Positions 41,430-52,332 of a DNA stretch of 64,000 bases are shown piece after piece. Origin of the DNA: Bacillus safensis FO-36b (GTDB taxonomy: Bacteria; Bacillota; Bacilli; Bacillales; Bacillaceae); NCBI RefSeq assembly GCF_000691165.1, contig NZ_ASJD01000001.1, forward strand, positions 372,001 to 436,000, given 5' to 3'. Made by a program: the position numbers and the translations under genes. Each line of letters starts with the position of its first letter. Positions within the stretch are counted from its first letter, which is position 1. Below the pieces are notes generated by a model, which ran no database searches, was not told where the DNA came from, and was given only the letters and a program-made list of their open reading frames with translations.

Positions 41430-41999
41430 GTGGAAAGAATTTCATGGAATCAATATTTTATGGCACAAAGCCATTTGCTTGCTTTACGAAGCACCTGTGA
41501 GCGGTTAGCTGTTGGGGCGACCATCGTAAGGGACAAGCGCATCATTGCAGGGGGGTATAATGGCTCCATTGCCGGTGATGTTCATTGTGCGGATGTAGGG
41601 TGCTATGTCATTGATCATCACTGTGTTCGCACCATCCATGCGGAAATGAATGCTATTTTACAATGTGCCAAATTTGGTGCACCTACAGCTGATGCTGAAA
41701 TATATGTCACACATTTTCCTTGTTTACAGTGCTGTAAAGCCATCATTCAAGCGGGCATACGAACAGTGTACTATGCAAAGGATTATAAAAATCATCCATA
41801 TGCGATTGATTTATTCGAGCAGGCGGGTGTTCAAACAGAGCAAGTTGAATTAGATGAAATGATCATCGACTTAAAAAATCAAGAAAAATTGGCCTTTGTT
41901 GCAGATTTAATTGGGAAGCTGAGTGAATCAGGACTTAGCGAAACAGAAATTCGCGATATGCATGAGAAGGCGAATCAATTATTTACTTCCTATGTTTAA
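41430..41999 (+). CDS. comEB: ComEB, dCMP/cytidine deaminase family
   Basis: A 189-residue deaminase with zinc ligands in IHAEMNAI (His and catalytic Glu) and FPCLQCCKAII (Cys pair). It probably converts dCMP to dUMP. GTG 41430 follows TGGAGGGAT. It overlaps comEC. Confidence 0.94.
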   Translation: MERISWNQYFMAQSHLLALRSTCERLAVGATIVRDKRIIAGGYNGSIAGDVHCADVGCYVIDHHCVRTIHAEMNAILQCAKFGAPTADAEIYVTHFPCLQCCKAIIQAGIRTVYYAKDYKNHPYAIDLFEQAGVQTEQVELDEMIIDLKNQEKLAFVADLIGKLSESGLSETEIRDMHEKANQLFTSYV

Positions 42000-44319
42000 A
42001 TATTTGCCGTTTGGGGCAATTTCAGCAGCTGTTGGAATTGCTCTGGCTGCATATCATCTTCATATGTATTTCCTTCTCTTTCTTCTCATCATATTACTTC
42101 TCAGCCTACTGAAAAAAATGCCTCAGCTCTTTTTAATGGTCAGCCTATGCGGGGCTGTCTATATACTCATTTTTATGATTCATGAGTCTCTTGAAACGGA
42201 TCAACCCGTACTAGAAAAATTCCTATCTGGTTCCGTTGTGATTGAAAGTATTCCGAAAACAGATGGCAATCGTTTTTCAGCGACTGTTTCAACAGACCAT
42301 GAACAACTAGCCACTTTTTATACAATTCAAACAGAGCATGAAAAAGAGGCATTAAAAGAGGTAGAACCTGGTATGAGCTGTCACATGACAGGTGATGTTC
42401 GTCCAGCAAAGCACGCAACCATTCCTAACGGGTTTCAATACGATCAATTTTTAAAATCAAAAGGCATTGACGCCATTTTTCTGCCACAGTCGATCAAAAA
42501 CTGTACAAAAAAAGACGGGTCTTCCTATTTTCTTCAAGTGATAAGGCAAAAGGGTTTGAAATTTTTAGAAGATCATGTGCCTAAACACTCTGTTGGCATT
42601 GTACAGGCACTAATTTTTGGCGATCGTGAGTTGATAGAACCTGACACATTAAGAGATTATCAAATGCTCGGCATTATTCATTTACTAGCGATCTCAGGAT
42701 TGCATGTGCAAACGCTTCTTGCATGTTTATTTTGGTGTCTCCTTCGTGCAGGCGTGACAAGAGAGACAGCACGTATTCTTCTATTATGCTTTCTTCCTAT
42801 TTATGTTTGTTTGACAGGTGCTGCACCATCTGTTTTAAGAGCTTGCCTCATGGCAGGAATTTATTTAGTGATGACTAGTCTGCCAAAAGAAATGAAACAG
42901 CCTTCTGCTGTGGTATTAAGTGCAACGTTTTTACTCTTATTAGCGGTTCATCCTCTTTATTTATTTGATATCGGATTTCAGCTTTCATTCGCGGTCACGT
43001 TTTTTATTTTGTTATCGACTAGGATTTTATCAAAAGCAAAAAGTTCAGTCATGCAATTATTCCTGATTTCCTTTATTGCACAGCTTGCTTCACTTCCTGT
43101 TCTTTTATATCATTTTCATCAATTCTCTTTACTGAGCGTACCTTTGAACATGATATTTGTTCCTTTATATACGACGGTCGTTATGCCGCTGTCCTTACTC
43201 TTTTTTATTCTCACTATCATTTATCTTCCGCTTGGACAAACATTGTTTCAGCTGCTTGATTCGGTGATTCAGCTTAGTCATCAATTGTCAGCCAATATGG
43301 CTGTTTTTGATGAATTCAACTTGATTTTTATGAAGTCTGCTTGGTGGCATATTCTGCTTGAGGTGAGCGCCTTAATTGTTCTGTTATTTGTGATGGAGAG
43401 CAAAACTTCTGTGAAATCCTATGCACTGCCGATCCTTTTTCTTATTGGTGTCTTGAGTGCACACTATTTCACCCCGAATTTTTTCGAAAAAGGGGAAGTG
43501 ACGATGCTGGATGTAGGACAGGGGGATAGTTTGTTTATTCAGCTTCCCTATCGAAAGGGGCACCTGCTTGTGGATACAGGAGGCAGACTTTCTTTTGAAG
43601 AAGAACCGTGGAAAAAAAGACGTAAGGTGTCTACGATCGGTGATCAAACACTGATCCCGTTTCTGCATTCTAAAGGAATAGCAAAACTTGATGTTCTTAT
43701 TCTTACACATGCGGATCAAGACCATATGGGAGAAGCAGCTCGTTTAATCAAACGAAATAAAGTAAAGCGGCTGGCTATCCCAAAAGGCTTTGCACGGAGT
43801 CCAGAGGATGCGGAGCTGTTAAAAGAAGCAGCTGATCAAGGGATCATGATTGATGAATTAGAGAGAGGAGATCAGCTTCAGATTGGAGAACAAATATTTC
43901 AGGTCCTTCATCCATCGCGTGATCGGGTTACAACTAAGAATAATGATTCACTCGTTTTGACATTTACTCTAGGCGGGAAGCGGTTTCTGCTCACTGGAGA
44001 TCTTGAACAAGAAGGGGAACGAGACATGATAGAAGCCTTTCCTCATCTGCGGGCAGATATCTTAAAGGTTGGACATCACGGGAGTAAAGGGTCAACAAGC
44101 GAAGAATGGCTTCAGCATCTCAAGCCCTCACATGCACTCATTTCAGCAGGTGAACGTAATCGTTATCAGCATCCACATCAGGAAGTTTTGAAAAAATTAA
44201 AGGACCAGCAAATGAAGGTGTATCGTACAGATACCGACGGGAGCGTGACGTATGAATTTCTCGATGAGGAAGGAACGTTTTACACACACCCTCCATATGA
44301 TATCTTACAAACTCAATAA
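41962..44319 (+). CDS. comEC: DNA channel protein ComEC
   Basis: A protein of about 785 residues. It has N-terminal membrane segments, an extracellular DUF4131/OB region near residues 80-190, the multispanning ComEC/Rec2 core (IFGDRELIEPDTL, HLLAISGLHVQ, GAAPSVLRA) and a C-terminal metallo-beta-lactamase domain (THADQDHMGEA, GHHGSKGSTSEEW). It forms the channel that takes single-stranded DNA into the cell. The start is uncertain: ATG 41962 gives a basic N-terminus before the first helix, and ATG 41992 is the alternative. Neither has a clear ribosome-binding site, so coupling with comEB is likely. Confidence 0.93.
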   Translation: MRRRINYLLPMFKYLPFGAISAAVGIALAAYHLHMYFLLFLLIILLLSLLKKMPQLFLMVSLCGAVYILIFMIHESLETDQPVLEKFLSGSVVIESIPKTDGNRFSATVSTDHEQLATFYTIQTEHEKEALKEVEPGMSCHMTGDVRPAKHATIPNGFQYDQFLKSKGIDAIFLPQSIKNCTKKDGSSYFLQVIRQKGLKFLEDHVPKHSVGIVQALIFGDRELIEPDTLRDYQMLGIIHLLAISGLHVQTLLACLFWCLLRAGVTRETARILLLCFLPIYVCLTGAAPSVLRACLMAGIYLVMTSLPKEMKQPSAVVLSATFLLLLAVHPLYLFDIGFQLSFAVTFFILLSTRILSKAKSSVMQLFLISFIAQLASLPVLLYHFHQFSLLSVPLNMIFVPLYTTVVMPLSLLFFILTIIYLPLGQTLFQLLDSVIQLSHQLSANMAVFDEFNLIFMKSAWWHILLEVSALIVLLFVMESKTSVKSYALPILFLIGVLSAHYFTPNFFEKGEVTMLDVGQGDSLFIQLPYRKGHLLVDTGGRLSFEEEPWKKRRKVSTIGDQTLIPFLHSKGIAKLDVLILTHADQDHMGEAARLIKRNKVKRLAIPKGFARSPEDAELLKEAADQGIMIDELERGDQLQIGEQIFQVLHPSRDRVTTKNNDSLVLTFTLGGKRFLLTGDLEQEGERDMIEAFPHLRADILKVGHHGSKGSTSEEWLQHLKPSHALISAGERNRYQHPHQEVLKKLKDQQMKVYRTDTDGSVTYEFLDEEGTFYTHPPYDILQTQ

Positions 44320-44340
44320 AAAAACTGCCAAAACGGCAGT
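44317..44340 (-). terminator. Terminator of yqzM
   Basis: Stem ACTGCC / GGCAGT with a T run only in the minus-strand direction. Confidence 0.75.
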
Positions 44341-44358
44341 CATGTAACCTTCATGAAG

Positions 44359-44493
44359 TTAAGATCCAACGAGGTGTATAATGGTTGCCAAAATAAACAT
44401 TGAGGCGAAAAATCCGAATGTGACGATAAAACCAACGGCTGAGTCGGTCACATCATTCCGCTTGCTTTGAACATTTTTTTCAAATTCATTCAT
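44359..44493 (-). CDS. yqzM: Small membrane protein YqzM
   Basis: A 44-residue protein: charged head MNEFEKNVQSKRNDVTD, then one membrane helix FIVTFGFFASMFILATIIHL. The ATG at 44493 lies six bases after GGAGGG. Size and position between comEC and holA match B. subtilis yqzM. Function is unknown. Confidence 0.9.
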   Translation of the reverse strand: MNEFEKNVQSKRNDVTDSAVGFIVTFGFFASMFILATIIHLVGS

Positions 44494-44729
44494 TTTCATC
44501 CCTCCTGGCTAATTTTAGTATACTTGAACTCATTTGGAATTGCTAGAAGGTAAAGTAACCGTTTTCCATTTTATGATCATTTTATGAATATCGTCTGACA
44601 GCAGGCTGACCCGGGAGCTTGCGCCGGACGTTTACTATAAATGAGGAGGCGGCACTTTCAGCTTCCTCTTTACTAATGTCTTCACACACTTTAGGATAGA
44701 GGAGGAAGTGAAAGAGAGGGATTCAATTG

Positions 44730-45749
44730 ATGGTCTTTGATGTATGGAACAATTTAAAACGAGGGGATATCCATCCCGTTTATTGCTTATATGGGAAAGA
44801 AACATATTTACTGCAAGAAACCGCTGCTAAATTGAGACAAGCTGTAGTAGAGGAAGAAACGAAGGATTTTAATTACTCCGTCTTCGATATGGAAGAAGTG
44901 CCGCTTGAACAGGCTGTGACGGATGCAGAAACATTTCCGTTTATGGGAGAACGCCGTCTCGTCGTGATCAAGAATCCTTATTTTCTTACAGCTGAAAAGA
45001 AAAAGGAAAAGATTGAGCATGAGCTTTCTGTGTTAGAAGCTTATTTAGAAAAACCAGCGCCCTATACCATTCTCGTGTTATTGGCACCATATGAAAAGCT
45101 GGATGAGCGTAAGAAAATCACCAAATTGCTAAAAAAGAAAGCTGCTGTCGTTGAGGCGAAAGAGTTAAACCCAAAAGAAACAACTGATTTCACCATCACA
45201 CTGGTGAAGACAGAAGGAAAGACGATTACATCCGAAGCGGCTGAGCAGCTTGTGATGCTATGCGGCGGAAGTCTCTCCTCTCTATTCCAAGAGGTTCGAA
45301 AGCTAAGTACATATATTGGAGAGCGGGAAGAAATTGAGTTAGCAGATGTCAATCAGCTCGTTGCAAGAAGCTTAGAGCAAAATATTTTCGAGCTGATTAA
45401 TCAAATCGTAAACAGACGCCGCTCTGAGGCCATGCAGATGTTTTATGACCTGCTGAAGCAAAATGAGGAACCCATTAAAATATTAGCACTCATTTCAACT
45501 CAATTTCGATTGATTTTGCAGACGAAGTACTTCGCTCAGCAAGGATATGGACAAAAACAAATTGCTTCAAATCTAAAAGTCCATCCGTTTCGGGTCAAAC
45601 TTGCGATGGATCAGGCAAGACTGTTTTCAGAAGAAGAGCTCAAGCAGATCGTCAAAGAGCTTTCAACGATTGATTATGAAATGAAAACCGGTAAAAAGGA
45701 CAAGCAGCTGCTGTTAGAATTGTTCCTGCTTCGTTTGTTAGGCGCTTGA
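44730..45749 (+). CDS. holA: DNA polymerase III delta subunit
   Basis: A 339-residue clamp-loader delta subunit (YqeN). N-terminal YCLYGKETYLLQE, then a RecA-like region without a functional Walker site, and C-terminal LALISTQFRLILQTKYFAQQG and TGKKDKQLLLELFLLRL. It opens the beta clamp during replication. The ATG 44730 follows AGAGAGGG at nine bases. Confidence 0.95.
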   Translation: MVFDVWNNLKRGDIHPVYCLYGKETYLLQETAAKLRQAVVEEETKDFNYSVFDMEEVPLEQAVTDAETFPFMGERRLVVIKNPYFLTAEKKKEKIEHELSVLEAYLEKPAPYTILVLLAPYEKLDERKKITKLLKKKAAVVEAKELNPKETTDFTITLVKTEGKTITSEAAEQLVMLCGGSLSSLFQEVRKLSTYIGEREEIELADVNQLVARSLEQNIFELINQIVNRRRSEAMQMFYDLLKQNEEPIKILALISTQFRLILQTKYFAQQGYGQKQIASNLKVHPFRVKLAMDQARLFSEEELKQIVKELSTIDYEMKTGKKDKQLLLELFLLRLLGA

Positions 45750-45752
45750 ACA

Positions 45753-45789
45753 TAAAAAAACGACCTTCTAAAAAGAGGGTCGTTTTTGT
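45753..45789. terminator. Bidirectional terminator between holA and rpsT
   Basis: Stem AAAACGACC / GGTCGTTTT with runs on both sides, for the convergent holA and rpsT. The stretch 45790-45883 downstream of rpsT also holds a GCCTCA / TGAGGC hairpin. Confidence 0.85.
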
Positions 45790-45883
45790 TTAGATGTATA
45801 ATTGCCAGTCTGTCCTTAAGGCTCGGCCGGTCAGGACGGACGTACAGTTAAACAGGTGCCTCATCACTGAGGCGTTGCAAGCA

Positions 45884-46150
45884 TTATGCAGAAAGTCCGT
45901 TTACTTGTTTAGCAAGTCTTGATTTGTAACGCGCAGCTGCGTTTTTGTGTACAAGACCAGTTTTAACGGCTTTGTCAATGCGTTTTGCAGCAGAAGCAAG
46001 AGCAGCTTTTGCTTGCTCAGCATCGTTGTTAGCTACAGAAACTTCAACTTGTTTAATCGCAGTACGCATCGCAGACTTGATTGTTACGTTATGTGCACGG
46101 CGTTCGTTATTCGTTTTTGTACGTTTGATCGCTGATTTAATATTTGGCAT
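45884..46150 (-). CDS. rpsT: Ribosomal protein bS20
   Basis: An 88-residue basic, helical protein with the family start [21 protein letters not shown] and the C-terminal [17 protein letters not shown]. The ATG 46150 follows AGGAGGTGA; an in-frame ATG three codons upstream overlaps that site. It binds 16S rRNA in the 30S body. Confidence 0.97.
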   Translation of the reverse strand: MPNIKSAIKRTKTNNERRAHNVTIKSAMRTAIKQVEVSVANNDAEQAKAALASAAKRIDKAVKTGLVHKNAAARYKSRLAKQVNGLSA

Positions 46151-46348
46151 GTGTTTCACCTCCTAAGATACAACCTAAACACAATTGTCTTAAGGTTAAA
46201 TCTTCACAATAGAACAAATTGTATTCTATCAAACACACCTTTAGAATGCAATATAAATGTAAAGTATTTTTCATTGATGACGTGCTCGAATGTTTCTTTC
46301 AAGAGATGGAAAGACTACTGTTTATTACTTGGTGGAAGGAGTCTTTTT

Positions 46349-47464
46349 ATGGAGAAACAGAAACTTGATTTAAGCGTTTATCAAATCCGGACAGACCTCG
46401 CTGTTGAAACAAAAGAGATACTAGAACAAGAGAACAATCCGAATGTCGTCAAAAAGGACGGGATCCAAGGGATTGTCGAAAAGGAAAAAGATGAGCAGGG
46501 CATCCGCATACGCACTGTAGAAATCACGAAAGAAGGGGAGGCGCTGACCGGCAAAAAGGCAGGGACATACTTGACGTTTGAGGCGCAAGGTATTCGAGAG
46601 AAAGACTCTGAGATGCAAGAAAAAGTCGTCGAAGTCTTTGCCCATCATTTTGCTCAGTTTTTAAAAGACCGAGGCATTCAGGCTGATGCGAGCTGCCTTG
46701 TAGTAGGGCTGGGAAACTGGAATGTCACGCCAGATGCACTAGGGCCTCTCACAGTTGAAAACCTGCTTGTGACCCGCCATCTCTTTGAATTACAGCCGGA
46801 AAATGTTCAGGAAGGCTATCGCCCAGTTTCTTCTTTGTCACCTGGTGTGATGGGACTGACCGGTATTGAAACAAGTGACATTATCCAAGGTGTGATTGAG
46901 CGGTCTAAGCCTGATTTTGTCATCGCGGTCGATGCCCTTGCTGCTCGTGCGGTGGAACGAGTGAATACAACCATTCAAATTTCTGATACAGGTATCCATC
47001 CCGGTTCTGGTGTAGGGAATAAGCGAAAAGAATTAAGCGAAGAAACATTGGGAATTCCAGTGATTGCGATTGGCGTTCCGACAGTGGTGGATGCAGTAAC
47101 CATTGCAAGTGACACAATTGATTATGTCTTAAAGCATTTTGGTAGAGAACTAAAAGATGATAGACCATCCCGCTCTCTTGTGCCAGCTGGTTTGACATTC
47201 GGGAAGAAAAAAGTGCTTAAAGAAGAGGACTTGCCAGATGAAGAAACGCGTCAATCATTCTTAGGCATCGTAGGAACCCTTCCTGAAGAAGAAAAAAGGC
47301 AGCTGATCCACGAAGTGCTTGCGCCCCTGGGGCAAAATTTAATGGTCACGCCTAAGGAAGTCGATACATTCATTGATGATATGGCAAACGTACTTGCCAA
47401 CGGATTAAACACAGCGCTTCATCAAAAAATCACTCAAGATAACATGGGTTCATATAATCATTAA
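46349..47464 (+). CDS. gpr: Germination protease (spore protease Gpr)
   Basis: A 371-residue zymogen that degrades small acid-soluble spore proteins on germination. The N-terminal propeptide is removed during sporulation, around the [11 protein letters not shown] site. Further hallmarks are [34 protein letters not shown] and [13 protein letters not shown]. The start is ATG 46349, seven bases after GGAAGGAG, which gives the expected [18 protein letters not shown]. It is divergent from rpsT. Confidence 0.96.
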   Translation: MEKQKLDLSVYQIRTDLAVETKEILEQENNPNVVKKDGIQGIVEKEKDEQGIRIRTVEITKEGEALTGKKAGTYLTFEAQGIREKDSEMQEKVVEVFAHHFAQFLKDRGIQADASCLVVGLGNWNVTPDALGPLTVENLLVTRHLFELQPENVQEGYRPVSSLSPGVMGLTGIETSDIIQGVIERSKPDFVIAVDALAARAVERVNTTIQISDTGIHPGSGVGNKRKELSEETLGIPVIAIGVPTVVDAVTIASDTIDYVLKHFGRELKDDRPSRSLVPAGLTFGKKKVLKEEDLPDEETRQSFLGIVGTLPEEEKRQLIHEVLAPLGQNLMVTPKEVDTFIDDMANVLANGLNTALHQKITQDNMGSYNH

Positions 47465-47530
47465 TCGGTTCTACTTTCTCTAGCTCGCTCATAGTGTAAT
47501 TACTAGAAAGCGTGCTGGAGGGAGTAAATC

Positions 47531-48739
47531 ATGAAAAAAAGACCCCGCCGTCCTCGACAGTTGGTCGTTGCGATTAATGGAACGAAAGTAGTAAAAAGTA
47601 TCTTCTTATTTATTGCCTCTCTTGTTGTGGTGTTTGTGATATCAGGGGCTTTGACCTCTTTAAAACCCGAGCTGAGGCCGCAAGCCTCGTTATATGGTGT
47701 AGCAGATGAGCTCTCTGGCGCATTTTTTGCCACATTAATGGGCATGGAAAACCAATATTTCGCCTCAGCAGTTCCAGAAGCTCAAAAAGGATTTCATTTC
47801 TCTGGGCTGTCACTGAAGCTTGCAACCAGTATTAATTTAGAAGACCCGCGCAGTTTCCTAGGAAGAGAACTCCCAGGCTTTGAACATTTTGATACAAAAA
47901 TCATCTTAGCGGGTGAAGGAACAGACTATACCAATATGCCAATGGAATCGCCGCCGCCTAGTGAAGTAATCCAAGATGAAAAAGAAGCAAATCTGGCTGA
48001 GCTGGACAAGCTCGATGATGATACGCCGAAAAAGCCTGCCAAAGAACCTGACCGGTCAACAGGAAAACGAAAAGCTGTGTACATTTACCACACACATAAT
48101 ACGGAATCATATTTACCATTTTTAAAAGGAGAAACGAATCCAAATAATGCACGGCACTCAAAAGTGAATGTCACCCTTGTCGGCGACATGTTTGGAAAGG
48201 CGCTTGATCAGCAAGGAATCGGCAATACAGTCGACAAAACGGAAATTGAAAAAAGACTGGTGAAAAAAGGATTAAAGTATCCGCAGTCTTATAATGAATC
48301 AAGATTGGTCGTGAAAGAAGCCTTAGCGAAAAATGATGACCTCGATTATTTAATTGATATTCACCGGGACTCAAGAAGAAAGAAAGATACGACTGTCGAA
48401 ATCAAAGGGAAAAAATATGCGAGAATTGCGTTTGTTGTTGGGAAGAAGAATCAAAGCTATGAGAAAAACTTAAAGCTTGCGACAGAGTTCCACCATTTGA
48501 TGGAGAAAAAATATAAAGGTCTTAGTGTCGGTGTGTTTGCCAAAGGAGAAATTGGCGATAATGGAATCTATAATCAAGATTTATCCGACAAAGCCCTTCT
48601 TTTAGAATTTGGTGGAGTAGATAATAATATGGAAGAATTGAGAAATGCATCCAATGCGGCAGCTGATGTATTCAGCGACATTTTCTGGGACGCGGAAAAG
48701 GTTGACGGCAAAGCAAAGGATGAGAAAAAACGCTCTTAA
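47531..48739 (+). CDS. spoIIP: Stage II sporulation protein P
   Basis: A 402-residue engulfment enzyme with one N-terminal membrane helix (about 20-42), a linker, and a C-terminal amidase/endopeptidase domain: YIYHTHNTESYLPFL (metal His), LDYLIDIHRDS and LLLEFGGVDNN. With SpoIID and SpoIIM it cuts septal peptidoglycan so the mother cell can engulf the forespore. ATG 47531 follows GGAGGGAG. Confidence 0.96.
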   Translation: MKKRPRRPRQLVVAINGTKVVKSIFLFIASLVVVFVISGALTSLKPELRPQASLYGVADELSGAFFATLMGMENQYFASAVPEAQKGFHFSGLSLKLATSINLEDPRSFLGRELPGFEHFDTKIILAGEGTDYTNMPMESPPPSEVIQDEKEANLAELDKLDDDTPKKPAKEPDRSTGKRKAVYIYHTHNTESYLPFLKGETNPNNARHSKVNVTLVGDMFGKALDQQGIGNTVDKTEIEKRLVKKGLKYPQSYNESRLVVKEALAKNDDLDYLIDIHRDSRRKKDTTVEIKGKKYARIAFVVGKKNQSYEKNLKLATEFHHLMEKKYKGLSVGVFAKGEIGDNGIYNQDLSDKALLLEFGGVDNNMEELRNASNAAADVFSDIFWDAEKVDGKAKDEKKRS

Positions 48740-48752
48740 GGTGGTGACGGAT

Positions 48753-49085
48753 ATGGGCTCATTTATTGGAAAAACCATTATTTTAGGATTGGTCTTGCTG
48801 TTTGGTGTCTTTTTAGGAATGCAGCAAGCGAATAATGGCATGCTGCAAATGAAGGGCTACCATGATCCGCAATTAAAAGGAGCTTTCTCCATTCAAATGA
48901 ACGACAATGAAGAGAAGGAAGCTTCTATCTTAGGAACGGCTGTTACAGAAAAGGATCTTGCCGAAAAACAAAAACAGCTGGAGGAAATAGAGGGCTTTAA
49001 TGCCTTTTCCAAGGCAGGAAAAGCCCTGTCTGATGGCATGACACATGCAGCCCGTTCTCTTTATGATTGGGTGAATGGGAAATAA
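48753..49085 (+). CDS. yqxA: YqxA (DUF3679) sporulation-associated membrane protein
   Basis: A 110-residue protein with one membrane helix (residues 5-24) and an external or luminal charged tail. It starts at ATG 48753 after AAGGTGGTGA, directly behind spoIIP, and is probably co-transcribed. Function is unknown. Confidence 0.88.
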   Translation: MGSFIGKTIILGLVLLFGVFLGMQQANNGMLQMKGYHDPQLKGAFSIQMNDNEEKEASILGTAVTEKDLAEKQKQLEEIEGFNAFSKAGKALSDGMTHAARSLYDWVNGK

Positions 49086-49116
49086 ACGAATTTCATGAGA
49101 TATCACCCTTTTGATC

Positions 49117-49146
49117 AAAGCCGCTGACCAATAAGCGGCTTTTCTT
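49117..49146 (+). terminator. Terminator after yqxA
   Basis: Stem AAAGCCGCT / AAGCGGCTTT. Confidence 0.75.
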
Positions 49147-49226
49147 GATTTCGATTGAATCTTTACAGCCCTATTGATATAATCTAACCTAGCGCAACCC
49201 GCGTTTTATAGTAGGAGTGATAGATT

Positions 49227-51065
49227 GTGACAGATAAAGAAAAACGATTAGAGCGGCAATCAAGAATTCGAAATTTCTCCATTATCGCCCATATTGACCA
49301 TGGGAAATCCACATTGGCGGACCGTATTTTGGAAAAAACAGCGGCGATTACGCAGCGAGAAATGAAAGAACAATTGCTTGATTCCATGGATTTAGAGCGT
49401 GAACGCGGCATAACGATTAAATTAAACTCTGTCCAGCTGAAGTATAAGGCGAAGGATGGAGAAGAATATATCATGCACCTGATTGATACACCAGGGCATG
49501 TCGACTTCACCTATGAGGTATCTCGAAGCCTAGCTGCCTGTGAGGGTGCGATTCTCGTAGTAGATGCAGCACAAGGAATTGAAGCACAGACACTTGCGAA
49601 CGTTTATTTAGCTCTTGATAACAACTTAGAAATTCTTCCGATTATCAACAAAATCGATCTGCCAAGTGCAGAGCCTGAGCGTGTAAGAGAAGAAATTGAA
49701 GATGTCATCGGGTTGGATGCGTCTGAAGCTGTTCTCACCTCTGCTAAGGCGGGTATTGGAATCGAGGATATTTTAGAACAAATCGTTGAAAAGGTGCCGG
49801 CTCCCGCTGGAGATCCAGAAGCACCACTTCAAGCCCTTATTTTTGATTCTCTTTACGATGCGTATCGCGGCGTTATTGCGTACATACGAATTGTCGAAGG
49901 AACCGTCAGACCTGGTCAGAAAATTAAAATGATGGCGACGGGGAAAGAATTTGAAGTACTTGAAGTTGGCGTTTTCACACCAAAAGCCATGCCAACAGAC
50001 GAACTCACCGTTGGAGATGTTGGCTACTTAACCGCTGCGATTAAAAATGTCGGTGATACACGTGTAGGGGATACGATCACAAGCGCGGAAAACCCTGCGA
50101 AAGAAGCACTTCCAGGATACAGAAAGCTAAACCCAATGGTATACTGCGGACTTTATCCAATTGATACAGCGAAATACAATGACTTACGTGAAGCGTTAGA
50201 AAAGCTTGAATTAAATGATTCTTCACTTCAATATGAGGCAGAGACATCCCAAGCACTTGGCTTCGGTTTCCGCTGCGGCTTCCTTGGAATGCTTCATATG
50301 GAAATCATCCAGGAACGGATTGAACGTGAATTTAAAATTGATCTGATTACGACAGCGCCAAGTGTTATTTATGATGTATATATGACAGATGGAGAAAAAA
50401 TTGTCGTAGATAACCCGTCCAATCTGCCTGATCCGCAAAAGATTGAGCGAATTGAAGAACCGTATGTAAAAGCAACAATGATGGTGCCGAATGATTATGT
50501 AGGCTCTGTGATGGAGCTTTGCCAAGGAAAGCGCGGGAATTTCATTGATATGCAGTATCTTGATGCGAACCGCGTGAGCATTGTGTACGAAATTCCTTTG
50601 GCAGAGATCGTATACGAATTCTTTGATCAGCTAAAGTCCAACACAAAAGGCTATGCGTCCTTTGATTATGAGCTGATTGGCTATCGTCCTTCGACGCTGG
50701 TGAAGATGGATATCATGCTGAATGGCGAAAAAATCGATGCCCTTTCCTTTATTGTTCACCGCGATTATGCATATGAACGAGGCAAGATCATCGTAGAAAA
50801 GTTAAAAGAATTGATTCCACGCCAGCACTTTGAAGTACCGGTTCAAGCAGCAATCGGTCAAAAAATCGTTGCTCGTTCCACCATTAAAGCGATGCGTAAA
50901 AACGTACTTGCTAAATGTTATGGTGGAGACATTTCCCGGAAAAGAAAGCTTCTTGAGAAGCAAAAAGAAGGGAAAAAGCGCATGAAGCAAGTGGGCTCTG
51001 TTGAAGTCCCGCAAGAAGCATTTATGGCTGTGCTGAAGATGGACGACAGCACACCAAAAAAATAA
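49227..51065 (+). CDS. lepA: Elongation factor 4 (LepA)
   Basis: A 612-residue translational GTPase with G1 [10 protein letters not shown]2 RERGITIK, G3 DTPGHVDF and NKIDLP. The LepA-specific C-terminal domain has [20 protein letters not shown]. It acts in ribosome biogenesis or translation recovery. The start is GTG 49227 behind TAGGAGTGA. Confidence 0.97.
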   Translation: MTDKEKRLERQSRIRNFSIIAHIDHGKSTLADRILEKTAAITQREMKEQLLDSMDLERERGITIKLNSVQLKYKAKDGEEYIMHLIDTPGHVDFTYEVSRSLAACEGAILVVDAAQGIEAQTLANVYLALDNNLEILPIINKIDLPSAEPERVREEIEDVIGLDASEAVLTSAKAGIGIEDILEQIVEKVPAPAGDPEAPLQALIFDSLYDAYRGVIAYIRIVEGTVRPGQKIKMMATGKEFEVLEVGVFTPKAMPTDELTVGDVGYLTAAIKNVGDTRVGDTITSAENPAKEALPGYRKLNPMVYCGLYPIDTAKYNDLREALEKLELNDSSLQYEAETSQALGFGFRCGFLGMLHMEIIQERIEREFKIDLITTAPSVIYDVYMTDGEKIVVDNPSNLPDPQKIERIEEPYVKATMMVPNDYVGSVMELCQGKRGNFIDMQYLDANRVSIVYEIPLAEIVYEFFDQLKSNTKGYASFDYELIGYRPSTLVKMDIMLNGEKIDALSFIVHRDYAYERGKIIVEKLKELIPRQHFEVPVQAAIGQKIVARSTIKAMRKNVLAKCYGGDISRKRKLLEKQKEGKKRMKQVGSVEVPQEAFMAVLKMDDSTPKK

Positions 51066-51129
51066 CATCCTCAAGGCTACCTGCTTTACAATGTCTGCCT
51101 TGACGTTTATAGTCGATAACAAACAAAGA

Positions 51130-51157
51130 CGCCGCAGCGATAAACTGCGGCTCTTTA
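51130..51157 (+). terminator. Weak terminator-like hairpin after lepA
   Basis: Stem GCCGCAG / CTGCGGC followed by CTCTTT; the short T run suggests readthrough into hemW. Confidence 0.5.
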
Positions 51158-51179
51158 CCTGTAAAGAAGGTGTCATCTA

Positions 51180-52319
51180 ATGAAAGCAGCATACATTCAC
51201 ATTCCATTTTGTGAGCATATTTGCCACTATTGTGATTTCAATAAATTTTTCATCAAAACGCAGCCAGTCGACGAATACTTAGCGGCTCTTGAGAAAGAGA
51301 TGCAGCACACGATCGAGCAAAAAGGCGAGCAGGAACTAAAGACAATTTTTATTGGCGGGGGAACTCCGACATCACTGACTGTCAGTCAGCTAGACAAGCT
51401 CATGAACAGCATTCACAGCGTATTAAAGCCGACAAAAAATCTGATTGAATTTGCAGTAGAAGCAAACCCAGATGAATTATCGCTTGAGAAACTGCATGTG
51501 CTTAAAGCAGCCGGCGTGAATCGGCTGAGCTTTGGCGTTCAAACTTTTGAAGACGATTTACTCAAGAAAATTGGACGAGTTCATCAAAAGAAGGATGTCC
51601 TTACATCCTTTGAGCGAGCTAGAGCGATTGGATTTGACAATATTAGCCTCGATCTCATGTTTGGCTTGCCGCATCAAGAAAAGCATCATGTGATGAATTC
51701 ACTTGAGACGGCTTTCTCGCTGGGGGCAGAGCATTATTCGGTTTACTCACTCATCGTCGAGCCGAAAACCGTTTTTTATAACTTAATGCAAAAAGGAAAA
51801 CTTCATTTACCGCCGCAAGAACGTGAGGCTGAAATGTATGAGCTTGTGATGGATGAAATGGAGCGCCATGGATTAAAGCAGTACGAAATTAGCAACTACG
51901 CCAAACCTGGCTTTGAAAGCCAGCATAACCTGACCTATTGGAGCAATGAAGATTACTTCGGTTTTGGTGCAGGCGCACACGGGTATGTAGATGGCATCCG
52001 AAATGTGAACGCAGGGCCGGTGAAACATTATTTGGAGCTGATTGACCAAACAGGTTTCCCGTATAAGGAAACACATCAGGTCACAAAAGCAGAGCAAATA
52101 GAAGAAGAAATGTTTTTAGGTCTTCGAAAAATCGAAGGGATAAAAAGCGCTGATTTCCAAGCAAAATATGGTGCTGCACCAGAAGCACTTTTTTCCACTG
52201 TTCTTGAAGATTTAGAAGAAAAAGGCCTCATTGTAAAAGATGACAAGGGGATACGTTTAACAAGAAAAGGAAAATTGTTAGGCAATGAAGTATTTCAAGC
52301 GTTTCTCGGTGAGTTATAA
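51180..52319 (+). CDS. hemW: Radical SAM haem chaperone HemW
   Basis: A 379-residue radical SAM protein (historically hemN in B. subtilis). The cluster motif C-x3-C-x2-C is at residues 11-18 (CEHICHYC), followed by FIGGGTPTSL and VEANPDEL. It lacks the N-terminal part of true coproporphyrinogen dehydrogenase, which is why HemW is the better call. It transfers haem to acceptor proteins. Confidence 0.93.
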   Translation: MKAAYIHIPFCEHICHYCDFNKFFIKTQPVDEYLAALEKEMQHTIEQKGEQELKTIFIGGGTPTSLTVSQLDKLMNSIHSVLKPTKNLIEFAVEANPDELSLEKLHVLKAAGVNRLSFGVQTFEDDLLKKIGRVHQKKDVLTSFERARAIGFDNISLDLMFGLPHQEKHHVMNSLETAFSLGAEHYSVYSLIVEPKTVFYNLMQKGKLHLPPQEREAEMYELVMDEMERHGLKQYEISNYAKPGFESQHNLTYWSNEDYFGFGAGAHGYVDGIRNVNAGPVKHYLELIDQTGFPYKETHQVTKAEQIEEEMFLGLRKIEGIKSADFQAKYGAAPEALFSTVLEDLEEKGLIVKDDKGIRLTRKGKLLGNEVFQAFLGEL

Positions 52320-52332
52320 TTGACATTTTAAT

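Noticed and set aside
45790-45883. Structured RNA downstream of rpsT
   Set aside because: A GCCTCA/TGAGGC hairpin and an imperfect longer one are present, but nothing matches a known RNA family and it lies in the 3' region of rpsT.
45884-46166. Plus-strand open frames opposite rpsT
   Set aside because: Antisense shadows of the S20 gene; no ribosome-binding site and low-complexity Cys/Ala/Arg-rich translations.
47465-47530. Forespore sigma promoter before spoIIP
   Set aside because: CATAGTGTAA resembles a sporulation -10, but no convincing -35 could be paired with it.
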